A DNA stretch of 64,000 nt from NCBI GenBank assembly GCA_020086605.1, contig JACBWW010000046.1, positions 1,262,504 through 1,326,503 of the forward strand, in the 5' to 3' direction. This DNA comes from Lanius collurio. Taxonomy: Eukaryota > Chordata > Aves > Passeriformes > Laniidae. Each line of letters begins with the position of its first letter. The stretch's first letter is position 1. The notes under the pieces were generated by a model. The model was not told where the DNA came from. It ran no database searches and saw only the letters and a program-made list of their open reading frames with translations. Below, piece after piece: positions 25,901 through 38,200 of the stretch. The position numbers and the translations under genes are program-made.

Positions 25901-28782
25901 TTTGAAGAATGTTTTTATGTTGTTTAAAAACACTTTCTTCTTTCTCTGGCTTGATGGTTTTATGTATCCTAGCCAAAACCAACAGAAATTTAATTCAGTT
26001 TTACCTTTATGAATTTTTTATGTCAAGGCAATTTTTAGTGAAGAACTCATTGAAATAAGTGTGTAATACTTCAATAATTTTAAACAATCTTTCATAAAAG
26101 CTGCAATTAAAAAACATAAAAATCTTACTATTGATATGAGAACCACAATTTTCAAGTATTTTATTTAAAAAATAGAAAGTTTCATTATTCTATCTGTCCT
26201 GCTGATAATATTTGGAAAATCCTTCTCTTTAGGTTCACCCACCTGCCAGCCAGCTCAGTGGTTCTTTCCTGGTGGGCTTCATTAGAGTATTGTAAAGATC
26301 ATTGTTTGCTACTTGGAACCTTGGATAGGATCTTTATAAGGATAAATGATGTTCATTATTTTGTTGATAAACAAGCACATTTAAAATGGTATTTTTTCAG
26401 GAAATCAAGGTGAGGAGGTCACCAAGGTTCAGGAAAAAGAAAACAAAAGTGTACACACATTTATCTTTTACTGTCCTGGGACCCCTTGTGGCACCACAGT
26501 TGAGTTTTCTGTGATGATGGTGCTGAGAGGGCCCTGCTGAGATCAAACCCCCTCATGCCAGGCATTGGGCAATCACAGAGTAAAAAATAACCAACTGAGG
26601 AAAGCATCAGCAGAGATATTTATAATCAGTGGGACAGTAAATGTATTTATTTATTAACAAAGTATCCCACTAGTTATAAAGTAGTTTTCTCAATGCTTGT
26701 TTCAGTGGTTTGTTTTTGTGAATATTAACTTCTATCCCTATTTCTGTAAAATGTGGATGCCTTGGTCTCAAAAAATGCCTAATATTGAACTAAAGTTCCT
26801 GTCAAAATGTGTTTTAACATGTCTGTTTATTACACAGCTGCTTAAATTAATGTTGGTCACAAGGGTGTGCAATAATAAGTGGTGTAAAGGAATAAGGAAA
26901 AATTTGTGTGTTGGATAGCCAGAGAGGTCTTTAATGAAAAGTGGTTGATAATTATTGTGTAAAGCAATTTGCCTTTAAAGGTATTTATAACATTGCAAAA
27001 AAAAAAATGTAATTAATAATTACATTACACAAAAAAATGAACCTGTGCTGAGTTTAATAGTTTTGAGATACTAAACCCTCATGATTTGTAGTACCTTGAG
27101 GACTTGTAACTAACCCTGCTTGTTTATTGGAGTGTTTGAATTTGAACAAACACCTTCCAATAAAAACCCTGGAGAAAAGAAAATTTGAGCCTTCCAGCAT
27201 TTCCCTGGAATCCTGAAAAAGACTCTGGAGACTCGAGTGGCTGTTTGATGACAAAACCCTAAAACAGAAGATGTGTTTCCCATTTCCATCAGTGGGGGCT
27301 GTCAGCAGCTGTTTCCATTCCAGCACTTTTCTTGTCTCATATTCCAACTATTCATGCTCAAAATCAAGTGGCTCCATAATTGGGACAGCTTGGAACAAGC
27401 TGATTGTCACTTTGCTTTTTCTTTCCTAGGTAGAATAACAGTCTTATAAATCAGAGGAACAGAGGTGTGAGAATCTCAGTTCCTGCTTATAAAAATAGGT
27501 ATTTGTATAATATTAGGCAGTAATTACCCAGATATTTAATGAATGTAGCCCAAACTGGGCTGCACTCAGCAGATCTTCCTTGCTTGTACCAACAGCTCAC
27601 TTGGCTGTTGATGTTCAGGCTGCACCAAAGAGAATTTTCTGCAGATGAGTCACGTCTACCTCCCCAATATTGAAATTCTAACGTGTCCAGAAAGAAAAAA
27701 AATATTTTGTGTGCATCAACGTAGCAATTAATTTGCTAATATTACTTTAGGACTTGAGATAAGGAATTCTTTGTAATCATCATTTTTGTAGACTCCCTGA
27801 AGTCCAAGGCTTCTGCTTGGACAAAGCTCAGGACCAATGGGGCCCACTTGATTTTGTGTGTTTGGCTATTTGAACTCCATTTATTGATGAAAATCCATCA
27901 GTTATATAGTGTTTATTTTAGGTATGGGTGTAGGCAAACTTCTGTGTTTGATTTATAACACAGTGAATGGAATTCTGTCTTCAGTCAAGGCAGAAGCTTT
28001 CTGCCTCTTGAAAAATCTGAATTCTGCTATTTGTTGTTGGCTGCGTTTTTAAATTTTTAAATGTTGGATTTTTGAATTCCTCCCATTCCTGTTCATGTTC
28101 ACAAGGGATAAATGGTTATTTTGAATGGGAGCTCAAAAGTACAGAAGAAGTGGATTCTGTAACTGTCTTTGTTACTAGTTACTACTTGCAGTAGCAATAA
28201 GAAATTTTCTGGGTCATTTAGTGTCCTTCACATCAGCATCCTTTGTTGTAAAATGAAGCTAATCCTGCTTTGAAAAATCCTGGAAGAGAAATTCTTTCCT
28301 TTAAAAAGCATGTCTGGAGTTCCTCTGGCACTTTAAGTCATCATTAAAAAAGTGCTTACATTCCTAAGAGCAGTTCTCTCTATTTATGCTGTCAGGGCTT
28401 CAGATAGTAACCATTAATTTTTCGTGATCTCCTGTGATTATCTTTTTAGCAACTTATTCTGTGAATTTAAGTGTGTTTGACATGTGAAATAAATATATAC
28501 AGTTAGCTGGTGCTATTTTGAGCAAATGCATTTATGTCCATGTGTCGAGTGCAGTGTGTGTGGCACAAAGCCCACCTGGATTAGGAGGGAAATGGGATTA
28601 AGTAACTTTCTCAAATGCAAAAAAGCTTTTAAATTGAGATTGACATCATTCAGTAAGAGTGAAGACAGGACTATTAAAAGTACGAGAAGTAAGGCTTTTT
28701 CTTCAGATATATTTGTTTTTAGGGTGCTTTTATTAAAGAATCAACAGAAATAGACCTGGAAATTTAAAATTCCCCAACATAA
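19953..28782. other. Noncoding DNA, no gene seen
   Basis: Long unique stretch. GC-richer islands at about 20080-20340 and 23650-24120 give chance frames on both strands (up to 114 codons), with no domain and no splice or family evidence. The longest frame is 132 codons on the minus strand (21624-22022), also without a domain. From about 25150 to 27060 the DNA is strongly AT-rich. An AT-only 10-bp-arm inverted repeat lies at 27006-27026. Confidence 0.55.
27006..27026. repeat. AT-rich inverted repeat (10-bp arms, 1-nt spacer)
   Basis: AATGTAATTA at 27006-27015 and its complement TAATTACATT at 27017-27026 flank a single A. Each arm holds a TAATTA or AATTA homeodomain-like core. The setting is AT-rich, so chance symmetry is likely. 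Confidence 0.8.
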
Positions 28783-29266
28783 GGAGGATGTGGATGTGCT
28801 GGAGTGAGTCCCCAGAGTTGTTCTGAGCTTTGGAGCCAGGATGGGAGAGCTGGGGGTGCTCACCTGGAGAGGAGAAGGCTCCAGGGGGACCTCAGAGCCC
28901 CTTCCAGGGACTAAAGGAGCTCCAGGGGGACCTCAGAGCCCCTTCCAGGGACTAAAGGGGCTCCAGGAGAGCTGGAGAGGAACTTGGGATGGAGGGCCAG
29001 GACACAGGGAATGGCTTCAAACTGAAAAAGGGTTGATTTGGATTTGGGTATCAAGAAGCAATTGTTCCCTGTGAGGGTGGGCAGGCCCTGGCACAGGGTG
29101 CCCAGAGCAGCTGTGGCTGCCCCTGGATCCCTGGCAGTGCCCAAGGCCAGGCTGGACATTGGGGCTGGGAGCAGCCTGGGACAGTGGGAGGGGTCCCTGC
29201 CACTGCAGGGCTGTTGGAATAAGATGTCCTTTAATGTCCCTTCTGTGGATTCCAGGATTCTGGGAA
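28783..29266 (+). mobile_element. CR1 LINE 3' region with internal 41-bp duplication
   Basis: Recognisable CR1 blocks occur in order: GATGTGGATGTGCTGGAG, GAGAGCTGGGGGTGCTCACC, TGGAGAGGAGAAGGCTCCAG, and GGACACAGGGAATGGCTTCA. These are followed by GTGAGGGTGGGCAGGCCCTG, GGTGCCCAGAGCAGCTGTGG, the GGATCCCTGGCAGTGCCC block and AATAAGATGTCCTTTAATGT, with a terminal GATTCCAGGATTCTGGGA. The segment between CCTGCC and GGAATAAG is shortened. It is about 480 bp, longer than the other copies here but still without the reverse-transcriptase ORF. Open frames at 28841-29328 on either strand run through the repeat and are not genes. Confidence 0.92.
28880..28961 (+). repeat. 41-bp tandem duplication inside CR1
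   Basis: The segment beginning TCCAGGGGGACCTCAGAGCC and ending ACTAAAGGAGC is repeated head to tail with a period of 41 bp (units at 28880-28920 and 28921-28961, differing by a G/A near the end). CR1 elements normally hold this block once, so it duplicated in this copy or in its source element. Confidence 0.9.
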
Positions 29267-31130
29267 ATGGGGTTCGTGTCTGTCCAGCTTATTTGTTAAA
29301 GCATTTTAATATCCTCAGTCTTTCTTAATCTTTCAAATGAATCAGAATGAAATTAGCACCTCATGCATTCCTTCTATTTATCTTTTTGGTTTTTCCCCCC
29401 CACTTTTTTGGGGTGTTTTTATTATTGGTTGGCTTTAAACTTAAAATTTGTGTGTTCAGGAAATGGTCAAAACATGGGGTGTATCCTGAGGACTGATGTC
29501 TGTGTAAGTGACATTTTTAAGGGTACCTGACAGTGATCTGCCAGTGGTTTGTGGCTCACAGCCCAAGGAAACTGGAGATCTACTTTTGCTGTGCTGAAGA
29601 GTGTTAAGAATCTTGCCATTAGCAACTCAGAATTTTGCACATTAGACAAATAATTTGCAGTGCTCTGACTGATTCACAGAAGAACAGTGACCTTGCACAT
29701 GTTCATGCTGCTCTGGTGTTGAATTTTATCTTCACATGAGCAGATTTTTCTTGTTGAAGTGCTAAAATACATTCTCAGAAAAGGAACTGTATAAATGTTC
29801 CTAGGACGAGGATAATTTCAGTTTCAGATGTGCTCATATCTTCTTTATAAGTGAGTAAATTTAATTGGAAGAAGGGACAAACCTAATAGTTTAACTAGAA
29901 GTACTCATAATATTATTACTTTTTAAAAGGCACTGCTGTAATGAAGTGGCTTTAAATTACTGAGTGGATAGATTGGGAAGCTTGCTCATTTTAATGGCCA
30001 AAGAGCAATGTGCTGAAGTTCATCTGATGGCCAGGATGCTCTGCAAGCTTTGGCTGAAACACTTGAAGGAAAACCTTTGCTATTTCATGTGGCAAGGTCT
30101 CATAAGTAGCCAGCCTGTGCTGTCTGCCAAGGCTGTGCCCAAAAACTCTCATCCCAAAGGTATCTGAATTTAACCATTGACTGAAGAAAAAGAGGACATG
30201 GAACCATCTAGTTTCCTGCATGTTTTTCCTTTCTCTTATAATCTCTTTTCTATGGGGTTTCTTATGAAAATTGGAAATGAGTTGATTCATAAATCCTTTA
30301 GAGAATCAAATAGAGGATGAATTTTCCTTTTCTATGATCACTGCCTTTCTTAGTTACACTTAGTGTCTCTCATTTATGTTTTTCAATGACAGTCTGCACC
30401 ACTGCTGGTTTATGCTCATCCTATGAGTAAAAAAAAGAAAAAAAAGACAAATATAATACCTCATTATTGATGGTAGAATGCTGAACCTGTTTTCCATTAT
30501 TTACACAGGTTTGTCCTCCATTATGTTTTTTAATGGTTATCACCACAAAGGAGCTACTTAAGTTTTAATCTGTGTATTCAAATGGACCTTTTTCATGAGG
30601 CTCATTCTGCACACCTCAATTCCTTTGTTAATTTTTTCCATTAGAAATTAAAGCCAGTGTAAGGTCTTTTGAAGAGGATTTTCTCACCAATGAGTAGCTT
30701 GATGATTAAATTGAGCATTCACCAGGGAGGGTTATCTAGATTGCAGCACATCAGCTTGACTCAGGTGAGGAATATGAATCAGGGTCTGAATGTGTCATCT
30801 GTAATGAAAATTTCCTTAATGCCCCATCTTTTTGCTGATTGCTGTTGCATTGCTCAACTTGTGTGACCCATGTGAAGACAGGAACAGGGATGGCATAATC
30901 CAGGAGGTTTCATGCATTTTTGGGTGCTAGGAAGAAGAAAAGTTGACAAACAGCCTTTGATAGGCCAAAAAAAGCAGCTTATCTGGTAAACAGTGTGGCT
31001 GCAAGCTTGTGTGCAGTGCTTTTTGGGCTGGTTTTACTGATTTAGGTTGTCTGAAATTGTCTGCAGTGCACACGAGTTTAATTATGGCTGGTTTAGTAAA
31101 AGATAGACCAAACTAATTTTGCATAATCAG
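29267..31130. other. Noncoding DNA, no gene seen
   Basis: Unique AT-rich sequence between two CR1 fragments. Frames are under 100 codons with no domain. An A-rich simple stretch lies at about 30428-30448. Confidence 0.6.
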
Positions 31131-31160
31131 CACTGGAGATATCCACACTGGAGATATCCA
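31131..31160 (+). repeat. 15-bp tandem duplication
   Basis: Two exact copies of CACTGGAGATATCCA (31131-31145 and 31146-31160), followed by CAC. Each unit contains a GATATC palindrome. It is a probable slippage product. Confidence 0.9.
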
Positions 31161-31975
31161 CACCCAAGGTGTTTTTTTCCGTATTTCTGTATTGGTGTGA
31201 TGGAATAAATACTGTATATTCTGCTCTTGCTGTGTAGAGGAGTAGTGCTGATTAACTAAGGACACATTATTTGTTATTTGGTGTTTTGTGTAAATGTGCT
31301 GCAGCCACAAACAGTGTAAAATAATTCTTTAAAATATTTCCCCTAATGGGAAGTGATTTGGTGTGCAGCTGTGTACATCTTCTCTCCCCGAGATCCTCAC
31401 AGGTGGAGGAAATATTCAGTGTATCCATGTATAAATGGTGGGGAGAGTGGAGCATTAACCAGAACTTCAGAGACAGGTCCTGGTGTTAATTCTCATGGCA
31501 ACCTTCCTGTTCTGGCTGTTTCCTCCCTTGAGCTGCCATCCCTGGAGGAAGCAGGCTGCAATTGTGTGCTGTAGGATGGAGCAGCAGCCTTCCTGTCAGA
31601 GCTGCTTATTTAGTACAGGGCTTGCTGCTTTAACTGTGCCATCACCAATTTTCTGGCAGACAGCTATTGAAGGAAATGAGTGTTTTCCTGAAGTGCAAGG
31701 TGAATGTAAACTGACCCCCACACAAGTTCTGCTGTGCTTTTTGTTGGAGGTGTTTGTCAGAGAGGTGAGGCACTGCAGGTAAGACCACAAGTGGGCAGAG
31801 CTTGTTGCCAATATACAGAATATTTCTAGCATTTAAAAACTGCCATTTGTCCAACTGAGAGCTGTGATATTCACATGTATTAACAAATAAATTGCACTGC
31901 ATGAGGCTGTCTGAATTCTGCTGCTCCCTCCAATTTTCTGTTTCATTTATTTATTTACTTACAAGAGCGTGTAGT
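31161..31975. other. Noncoding DNA, no gene seen
   Basis: Unique sequence with moderate GC around 31480-31760. Frames of up to 99 codons occur on both strands with no domain. No transposon was recognised. Confidence 0.55.
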
Positions 31976-32239
31976 GACGGGATGAGGGAAAATGCTTTTG
32001 ACTGAAAGAGGGTGGGTTTAGATTGGATATTTAATAAATTCTTTACTGTGAGGGTGGGCAGGCCCTGGCACAGGGTGCCCAGAGCAGCTGTGGCTGCCCC
32101 TGGATCCCTGGCAGTGCCCAAGGCCAGGCTGGATGGGGCTGGGAGCAACCCTGGGATGGTGGGAGGTGTCCCTGGCAGGGACTGGATGGGTTTAGGGATC
32201 CCTCCCAGCCCAAATCATTCCCTGAGTCTGTGATTTCCA
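31976..32239 (+). mobile_element. CR1 LINE 3' tail, same subfamily as the 28.8-kb copy
   Basis: CR1 blocks in order: GACGGGATGAGGGAAAATGC, TTTAGATTGGATATTTAATA, TTCTTTACTGTGAGGGTGGG, GGTGCCCAGAGCAGCTGTGG, the GGATCCCTGGCAGTGCCC block, GGGATCCCTCCCAGCCC, then the terminus AATCATTCCCTGAGTCTGTG. It is 5'-truncated to about 264 bp and noncoding. An 88-bp core (32046-32133) is identical to 29069-29156, so both copies descend from closely related source elements. The relative youth of this subfamily is an inference. Confidence 0.92.
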
Positions 32240-35200
32240 CCACTCTTTTGACCTCAAGTCTTTGATTTGGTAAATGAAGCAAACCACAGCATCCAGGTGG
32301 ATGAACTGACTGTCAGCTTTGGCCTCAGTTGCAATTTTCTGGAGCCACTTTAACAAATTTCATTTACAAGCCAGGTAAAACTTCAACATTTTTCACTTGC
32401 TTTCTTCCTGAAAACCTTTTGCATCTGGTGGTTGACTTTCACACCAATCAGGTATGGGTCTCCTTTTACTCCTAGGAAAATGAAATATTTGAAGATCGTT
32501 GGCTTGTGGGGGTAAAATTAAATGGTTTTGTTATTTTCTCTAAAGAATAATATGTTAAACTCACAGCAGTGTAGCTTGACTATAGCCTGTGGGTCCTGAC
32601 CTACATTTTTTACTCTACAGAGCATGAAATATCTTGCTATGTATGATACAAAGTCATTGCATGGGTAGAAATTATATTCAATTTTATGGCTCTGGTATTC
32701 TGGATTAAAAAGTGACTTTGAGTTGCATCCAACTAATTATTATAGTAAGTAAAGATTTGATATACTGTAAAATGAACTCAGTGTTTCTTCTTAGTTTCCT
32801 TTCTATCTCACTGCTTTTTTTTTTTTTGCTTTGATAGTTTTTTTTAAGTTAGCAGACTTGATATTTCACTATTTAAATTATTTTAATAAATAATCCTAAT
32901 TCTCTCTGAACTTCCTGTAATCCAGTGATTATGATGATGGGCATTTCAAACCCAGCTTGGACAAAGATAAACCACGTCCAGGGTTTTGGTGTCTTGGAAA
33001 GGCACAACTCCTGTGCCTATTTCATCCACCACTGTAAATAAATCTGGTTCCATAAGAGTTGAATAAAAGTAGTTTTGGTTGTATGGAAAGCACAGACTTC
33101 ATTTTCTGGTTTGTTTTTTTCTTTTCCTTTTATTTTTCCTCCCACATGACTTGATTTCCACCTAAAACTGAGTTCAATCTCATACAAGTGAGATCACTTC
33201 TCTAGGTCAGGGTAGCAAGTCTAAAACTGTAAACCCAGTGATATTTCCTTGAGCTTCACTCCAGGCTCTTGAACTCTGCCATAATCCTGGAAGCTGTTTC
33301 TGTTTTGTGAAAATTTTTCCATGGGAATAAAGAGGTTACTTTTTCTTGCCCTTCTCTGCATACCTAAATTGAGAGAAAACTAAACTTCAAGCTATAAATT
33401 TAAGAAACATGAGAAAGCTTGATGTGTATTTTGTGATTCCCTCACTGAAATGCTTGCCATTTTTGATCCCTTATCTTTAAATGGAGCCGTTTGAAGGTGT
33501 GAGTGTAAATCCTCATGAGTGCAGTCCTTGGTCTGTGACAAAAGTGTCACAGTTATAAATGTGGCTGTTGTGCAAGGAGTGACTTAGAGCACAGCCCTGG
33601 CACTAAATTTACTGAATGCTGCAAATTGGGTAATGTCTGATGATACATTATTAATGCAGTTGATAATGATGGCTCAAATACTGGGGAGAAAAGAAGACAA
33701 GGCAAAGAACTCAAAGCCTGATTAAAATAAAAAATATTTTTAATATGATCTTGGAGAATGTTTTTATAAACTGACTGAAGAGATGAGGGCTGCATCAATT
33801 ATGGTGGCCCAAATAATGCTAGATTTGTGAAATGATAAAGCAGTGACAAAATTCCCTAAGGAATCCTGAAATAAAACCAGCAGGCAAGGTGGAAGGATCA
33901 CCCAGTTTGTTGTCACCTTTAACCTCTGACATCATAGGCAGTGTTGTGGCACTGATTGAGCTGCTCAGAACTAGCCCAGAAGCTGAGCTGGGTTTGAGTT
34001 GTGGAAGATTTGTCTTGGGCCACAATTCCACCTTGGCCAACTCCTGACAGCTTCCCCAGGTGTTTTTGGGTGTTATTGCCTTCTCTTTGGAAGCCTGGAT
34101 GGGGATGGAGAGGACAGCACAACTGCCTTCCACACAACATTTATTTTCCACTATTTCTCCAGACAGGCAGAGCATAAGAACAAACATTTCCTTTGTGGAG
34201 GGGGGTGTGTATTCCTCTTCAAAGCCTTAACTGCTGTAAATACATGTGGGGGATCTGGGGATTTGATAAAGCCCTGAAGGAAACTCCTAAACTGAGTGGG
34301 GTATCTTTATCTGTATCCCACTGTGGAACTGAGGGAATACAGGGTGTCCTTCAGAATTCTGCCTTGACTCCCTGGCACCATCTCAGCATCTCATGGTCAG
34401 TGGTGGGGTCCCCCCTCCCCAATGTAAACAGGTTTTGTGCATTAATTAATTGTGTAAGATCAGCTGATCTTGAAGTCATATTATTATGATGTGTGAGGAA
34501 ACAACAGTGCTCAGTTTTGATTGATTTCTTCAATATATTTGGACAGATCTTTACCTTCTCTGGCTTGGCTTTGCTCCACTGAATTCATCACAACTGCTTT
34601 GATTTACACAGTGCTGTTATCTCAGCAGCTTTATATTTTTTTTTCTCTGGACTCATTTGCAATTTGCAGGTTTGTTTGTTTTGTTTTGTTTTTTTTTAAT
34701 TCAAGAGTTTGTTGTGCTGACAAAAGTTGCTTTACAGGAGAGTGATATTTATAGTAAATGTGGTCTGTACAGGCACTTGTATTCCATAAGGCCATGGATT
34801 CAGGAGTGGAAGCCTGATTGAAGTCCATGGCATTTATGTTTCTAATCATTTGGGAACTGTAACAAAGCATGATTTAAAGAACACAAAATACATTAATTTA
34901 AAAGAAAACCCCCAGTTTTTGGTCAGTACTATGAAGTATAGAATCCTATGAAAAACAGGTACGAAGACCACAGTGCCCTCGTTGACAGCATTAAATTTCA
35001 GAGTTAAATTTCTGTAGGATGGTTCTGTATTTCCTCTCAATGCCAGAATTAAGCTCTACCTGCCATACTTTGAGCTAAAGAAAGAATAGAAAAAAAAATC
35101 AGGACATTCACCTATAACCCTAAAAACTGAATAACAATTTTGAGGTACATACAAATCCTATAGGTTTGTGCCAGAGAAATGCTACAGACATCAAGTTCAA

Positions 35201-38200
35201 GATCCTTAGAGCTCTTACAAATGTTGTTTGCAGAGATTTCCAATGCCCTAAGTAATCAATACTCATAGTTAGATTTCCTTCAAACTTATCTGTTCTAGCA
35301 TTTAAAATAAGAAAAAAAAGAGGAAATTGAAAAATGTCACTGAAAGAGTTTTGAGCAGCCACTGTAGCTGTCTAAGTGGATGTGAATTTGCTTCATTTTT
35401 CAGACTCTTCCTCTGAAAATTATTACTTCCAATAATACAATCAGGCTTTGTGAAATGACCATAACATTGATCTCTGCTATCATTTCCTCCTCTCAAATAA
35501 AAGTTTCTGACGCAGAAATAAAAGCATAGTGAATAATAAATAAATAATGCTTCCCCCAAATATGTTGCAAGTGCAATTTTGTGAGATTATTTCACCATAT
35601 TGAAATACCAAAGGACTTCTGCTTTGCCCAGAGCTACTTCTCTTGAACAGCAATTTGCTAGAAAAGCTAAAGAGCCCTATGAAGTTTTACAGGAATGACG
35701 AGTTCTTACAAAAATTGGGAGGATAGATAACATTATCTCAATTGTAAATGTGGCTTTTATTTTAAAGCCACCAATAGATAACCAGGGTCTATTTTGTGTG
35801 ATAAAACTTTTTCTAGGATATAGAGTAATAAGAGCTAGAAATGCCAGAGACAGACTGGGACAAGGTGTGACAGAGCACGTTGTAATTCATGTGATGGCTG
35901 AGGATATAAATCTGTAAAATGCCCAAGTTTGGGCCTTCAGAGGGAGGTGAAGGTGCTCACAAAGGCATTCAGCACTTCAGCAGAGAAGGCTCCTACACCC
36001 ATCTTAAATTTATGAATTATTTTTCAAGCAAAGATATTATTTTGCAAATTGCATCTGCAGAAAAGATCTGAAAGTAGTCAGGGATGTTTTGTTGACAGAA
36101 TGGTTTTGAATCATTTGACAGACTATTTTTCTTTTATCAACAGAATCAAATTAGGGTTTCAACCAAATTAATTTTGTTTTGTATGTAAGTCCTGCCTGAC
36201 AGGATGTATTCAAAGAAAGAGGAAAAACTCTCTGGATACAAAAAATGTGTTAATTAGAAGACAGGAGCATGAAGTCTCCATAACAAATTGTTCACTAAAG
36301 GGTAAAGAGTGAGTTTCCAATGTAGAAAGCTTTATTAAAGATATGTTTTGTTTTGAAAAAAATGATTTTTTTTTAATTAAGGAATCTTGACAGCTTTGTC
36401 AACAACAAAAAGTCCTTGCTGTCACTTGCTCAAGTACTTCTCCCCAGTACTTATTAGAGGCAGGGCAAAATTCTTGGGAGAATGTTGAAGGAAACACGTT
36501 TTGACCATTGCTTCTCACTTGTAAGCAAACGCCTTTCTTTGGGCTTCTTTCCATTTTGAGGTAAAACACTTAAGAAAAAATGCAGCAACTCTGTGGGCAA
36601 TGGACATTTTTTAGGCAAAAAATCCAACTGCATATTAAAATCTATTTTAACTAAATGGTTAAAATATTTCAGAAAGAAACTGGAGTCTCCAGTTGGCTTC
36701 TACCAGCACGAGTCACCAAGGCCTGTGCTGGCCTTGCAGATTTGAGCATTCCTGCCCCGGTGAGCAGGGAGGGCATTGAGCAACCTTTGCAAACAGATGG
36801 ACCCTGCTGTGGCACAAACTGCATTGTGCTGGGCCACTTCAGAAGGTTGGAGTTACAGCTGCATCTCCAGAATTGGTGCTGGATCCATAGCATTCAATTA
36901 ATACAGATGTTAAAGAAGCTTAGAGAAGTGTTGCTATTAATATTTTATTACTGTAGTTACTGATTCTCTGTGATGGCCTCCCCATCCTCCAGACACTGTG
37001 GTCCCTCCTCTTTTCTGGGTAATGGCTGTTGCTTATCCAGGTACAGAATCTTTGGGCTGTAAACAGCTCCTCTGCCAATGTTACCTGGAGTTTGGGGCAG
37101 GGATCAAGGCAGAATCAATATTTCTGAAACCTTCTGGTTGAGAGACACCAGTGATCCCATTTTTTTGGCTGTGTCTCGTGTATTTTAGAAAGCTAATATT
37201 AATTTTCTGAATGAATTATATTCCATGTTGAATCTACCCTTTGTGGAAATAAATCATCATTTGTAGCATTCCAGCACTTAGATTTTGCAGTGTTTTGTAG
37301 TAGCATTTTACAGGCTCTGCTGTTTGCTCCTGAGTTTTTAAATACCTGATGCTGTGATGGATGGCTCTTGTCCATCACAAGCTCACAGGAGTGAATTTTT
37401 CTGAGCAATATTTTTTGTTCCACCACTCCTGGAAAAGAACATGTAGATCACATCAGTGAAATTAATTGGAGCTTGGGTTGTCCATAACATCCAATGAGTT
37501 TGTATTTCCTTAACAAGTTGCTCCCACACAGTGCACACAGGTGAGCAGTTGCTCTGGTATTGGCTTAACAACAACAAGGTAAAAGAGCCAATTAATCACC
37601 AAATGTCTTCAGATAAATAATGCTAATTTCTGGAGGAAATTCAAACTTTGGACCCACTCACCTGTTGGGGCAGAAAAGCAGACAGAAATGAGCAGGACCT
37701 CAAGTGACCACAGTATCAATAATGTATGTCAGAGCAGCAGGGGAGGGTTGAGAATTTTTAGAATTAGTGCCTTGAAGTTTTTAGGACAAACATTTGAACT
37801 GCAGATCCATGCAGCCAGTACAGACAAAACATAAGCTGCTCTTCATTACACTTCTAATTTCAAACTTAATATCACTGATGCTCTTCTTTATTTTAAATTC
37901 TGTTTGGGCTCTGGTTTATGATCCCCACACACGTGTCTCAGTGGAACAAGGGATTGTTTCACTGTGTATCCAGGTGCTTCAGCTCTGTGCCTCTAATTGC
38001 CAGCATTTTATTTGGTGTTACAAGTGTTTTTTCTTTTCCTATTACATGAGGGTGATGAATATTTTGACCCCTGATGATAATGAACTATTAGATAAATGCA
38101 TCCACCAGCAAATTTCCCTCATTACTTTCTCTTACATTGATACATGAGAAGCAATGCAGGAAGATGTTGTAAGAGCCATTGAGTTAATTAATAGCAAAAC

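Noticed and set aside
28841..29328. Open frames across the 28.8-29.3 kb region on both strands
   Set aside because: They lie inside a CR1 3' region that is downstream of the element's reverse-transcriptase ORF.
37794..38147. 117-codon frame with a possible membrane segment
   Set aside because: The hydrophobic run comes from T-rich DNA. No receptor or channel motif and no conserved residues recognised.
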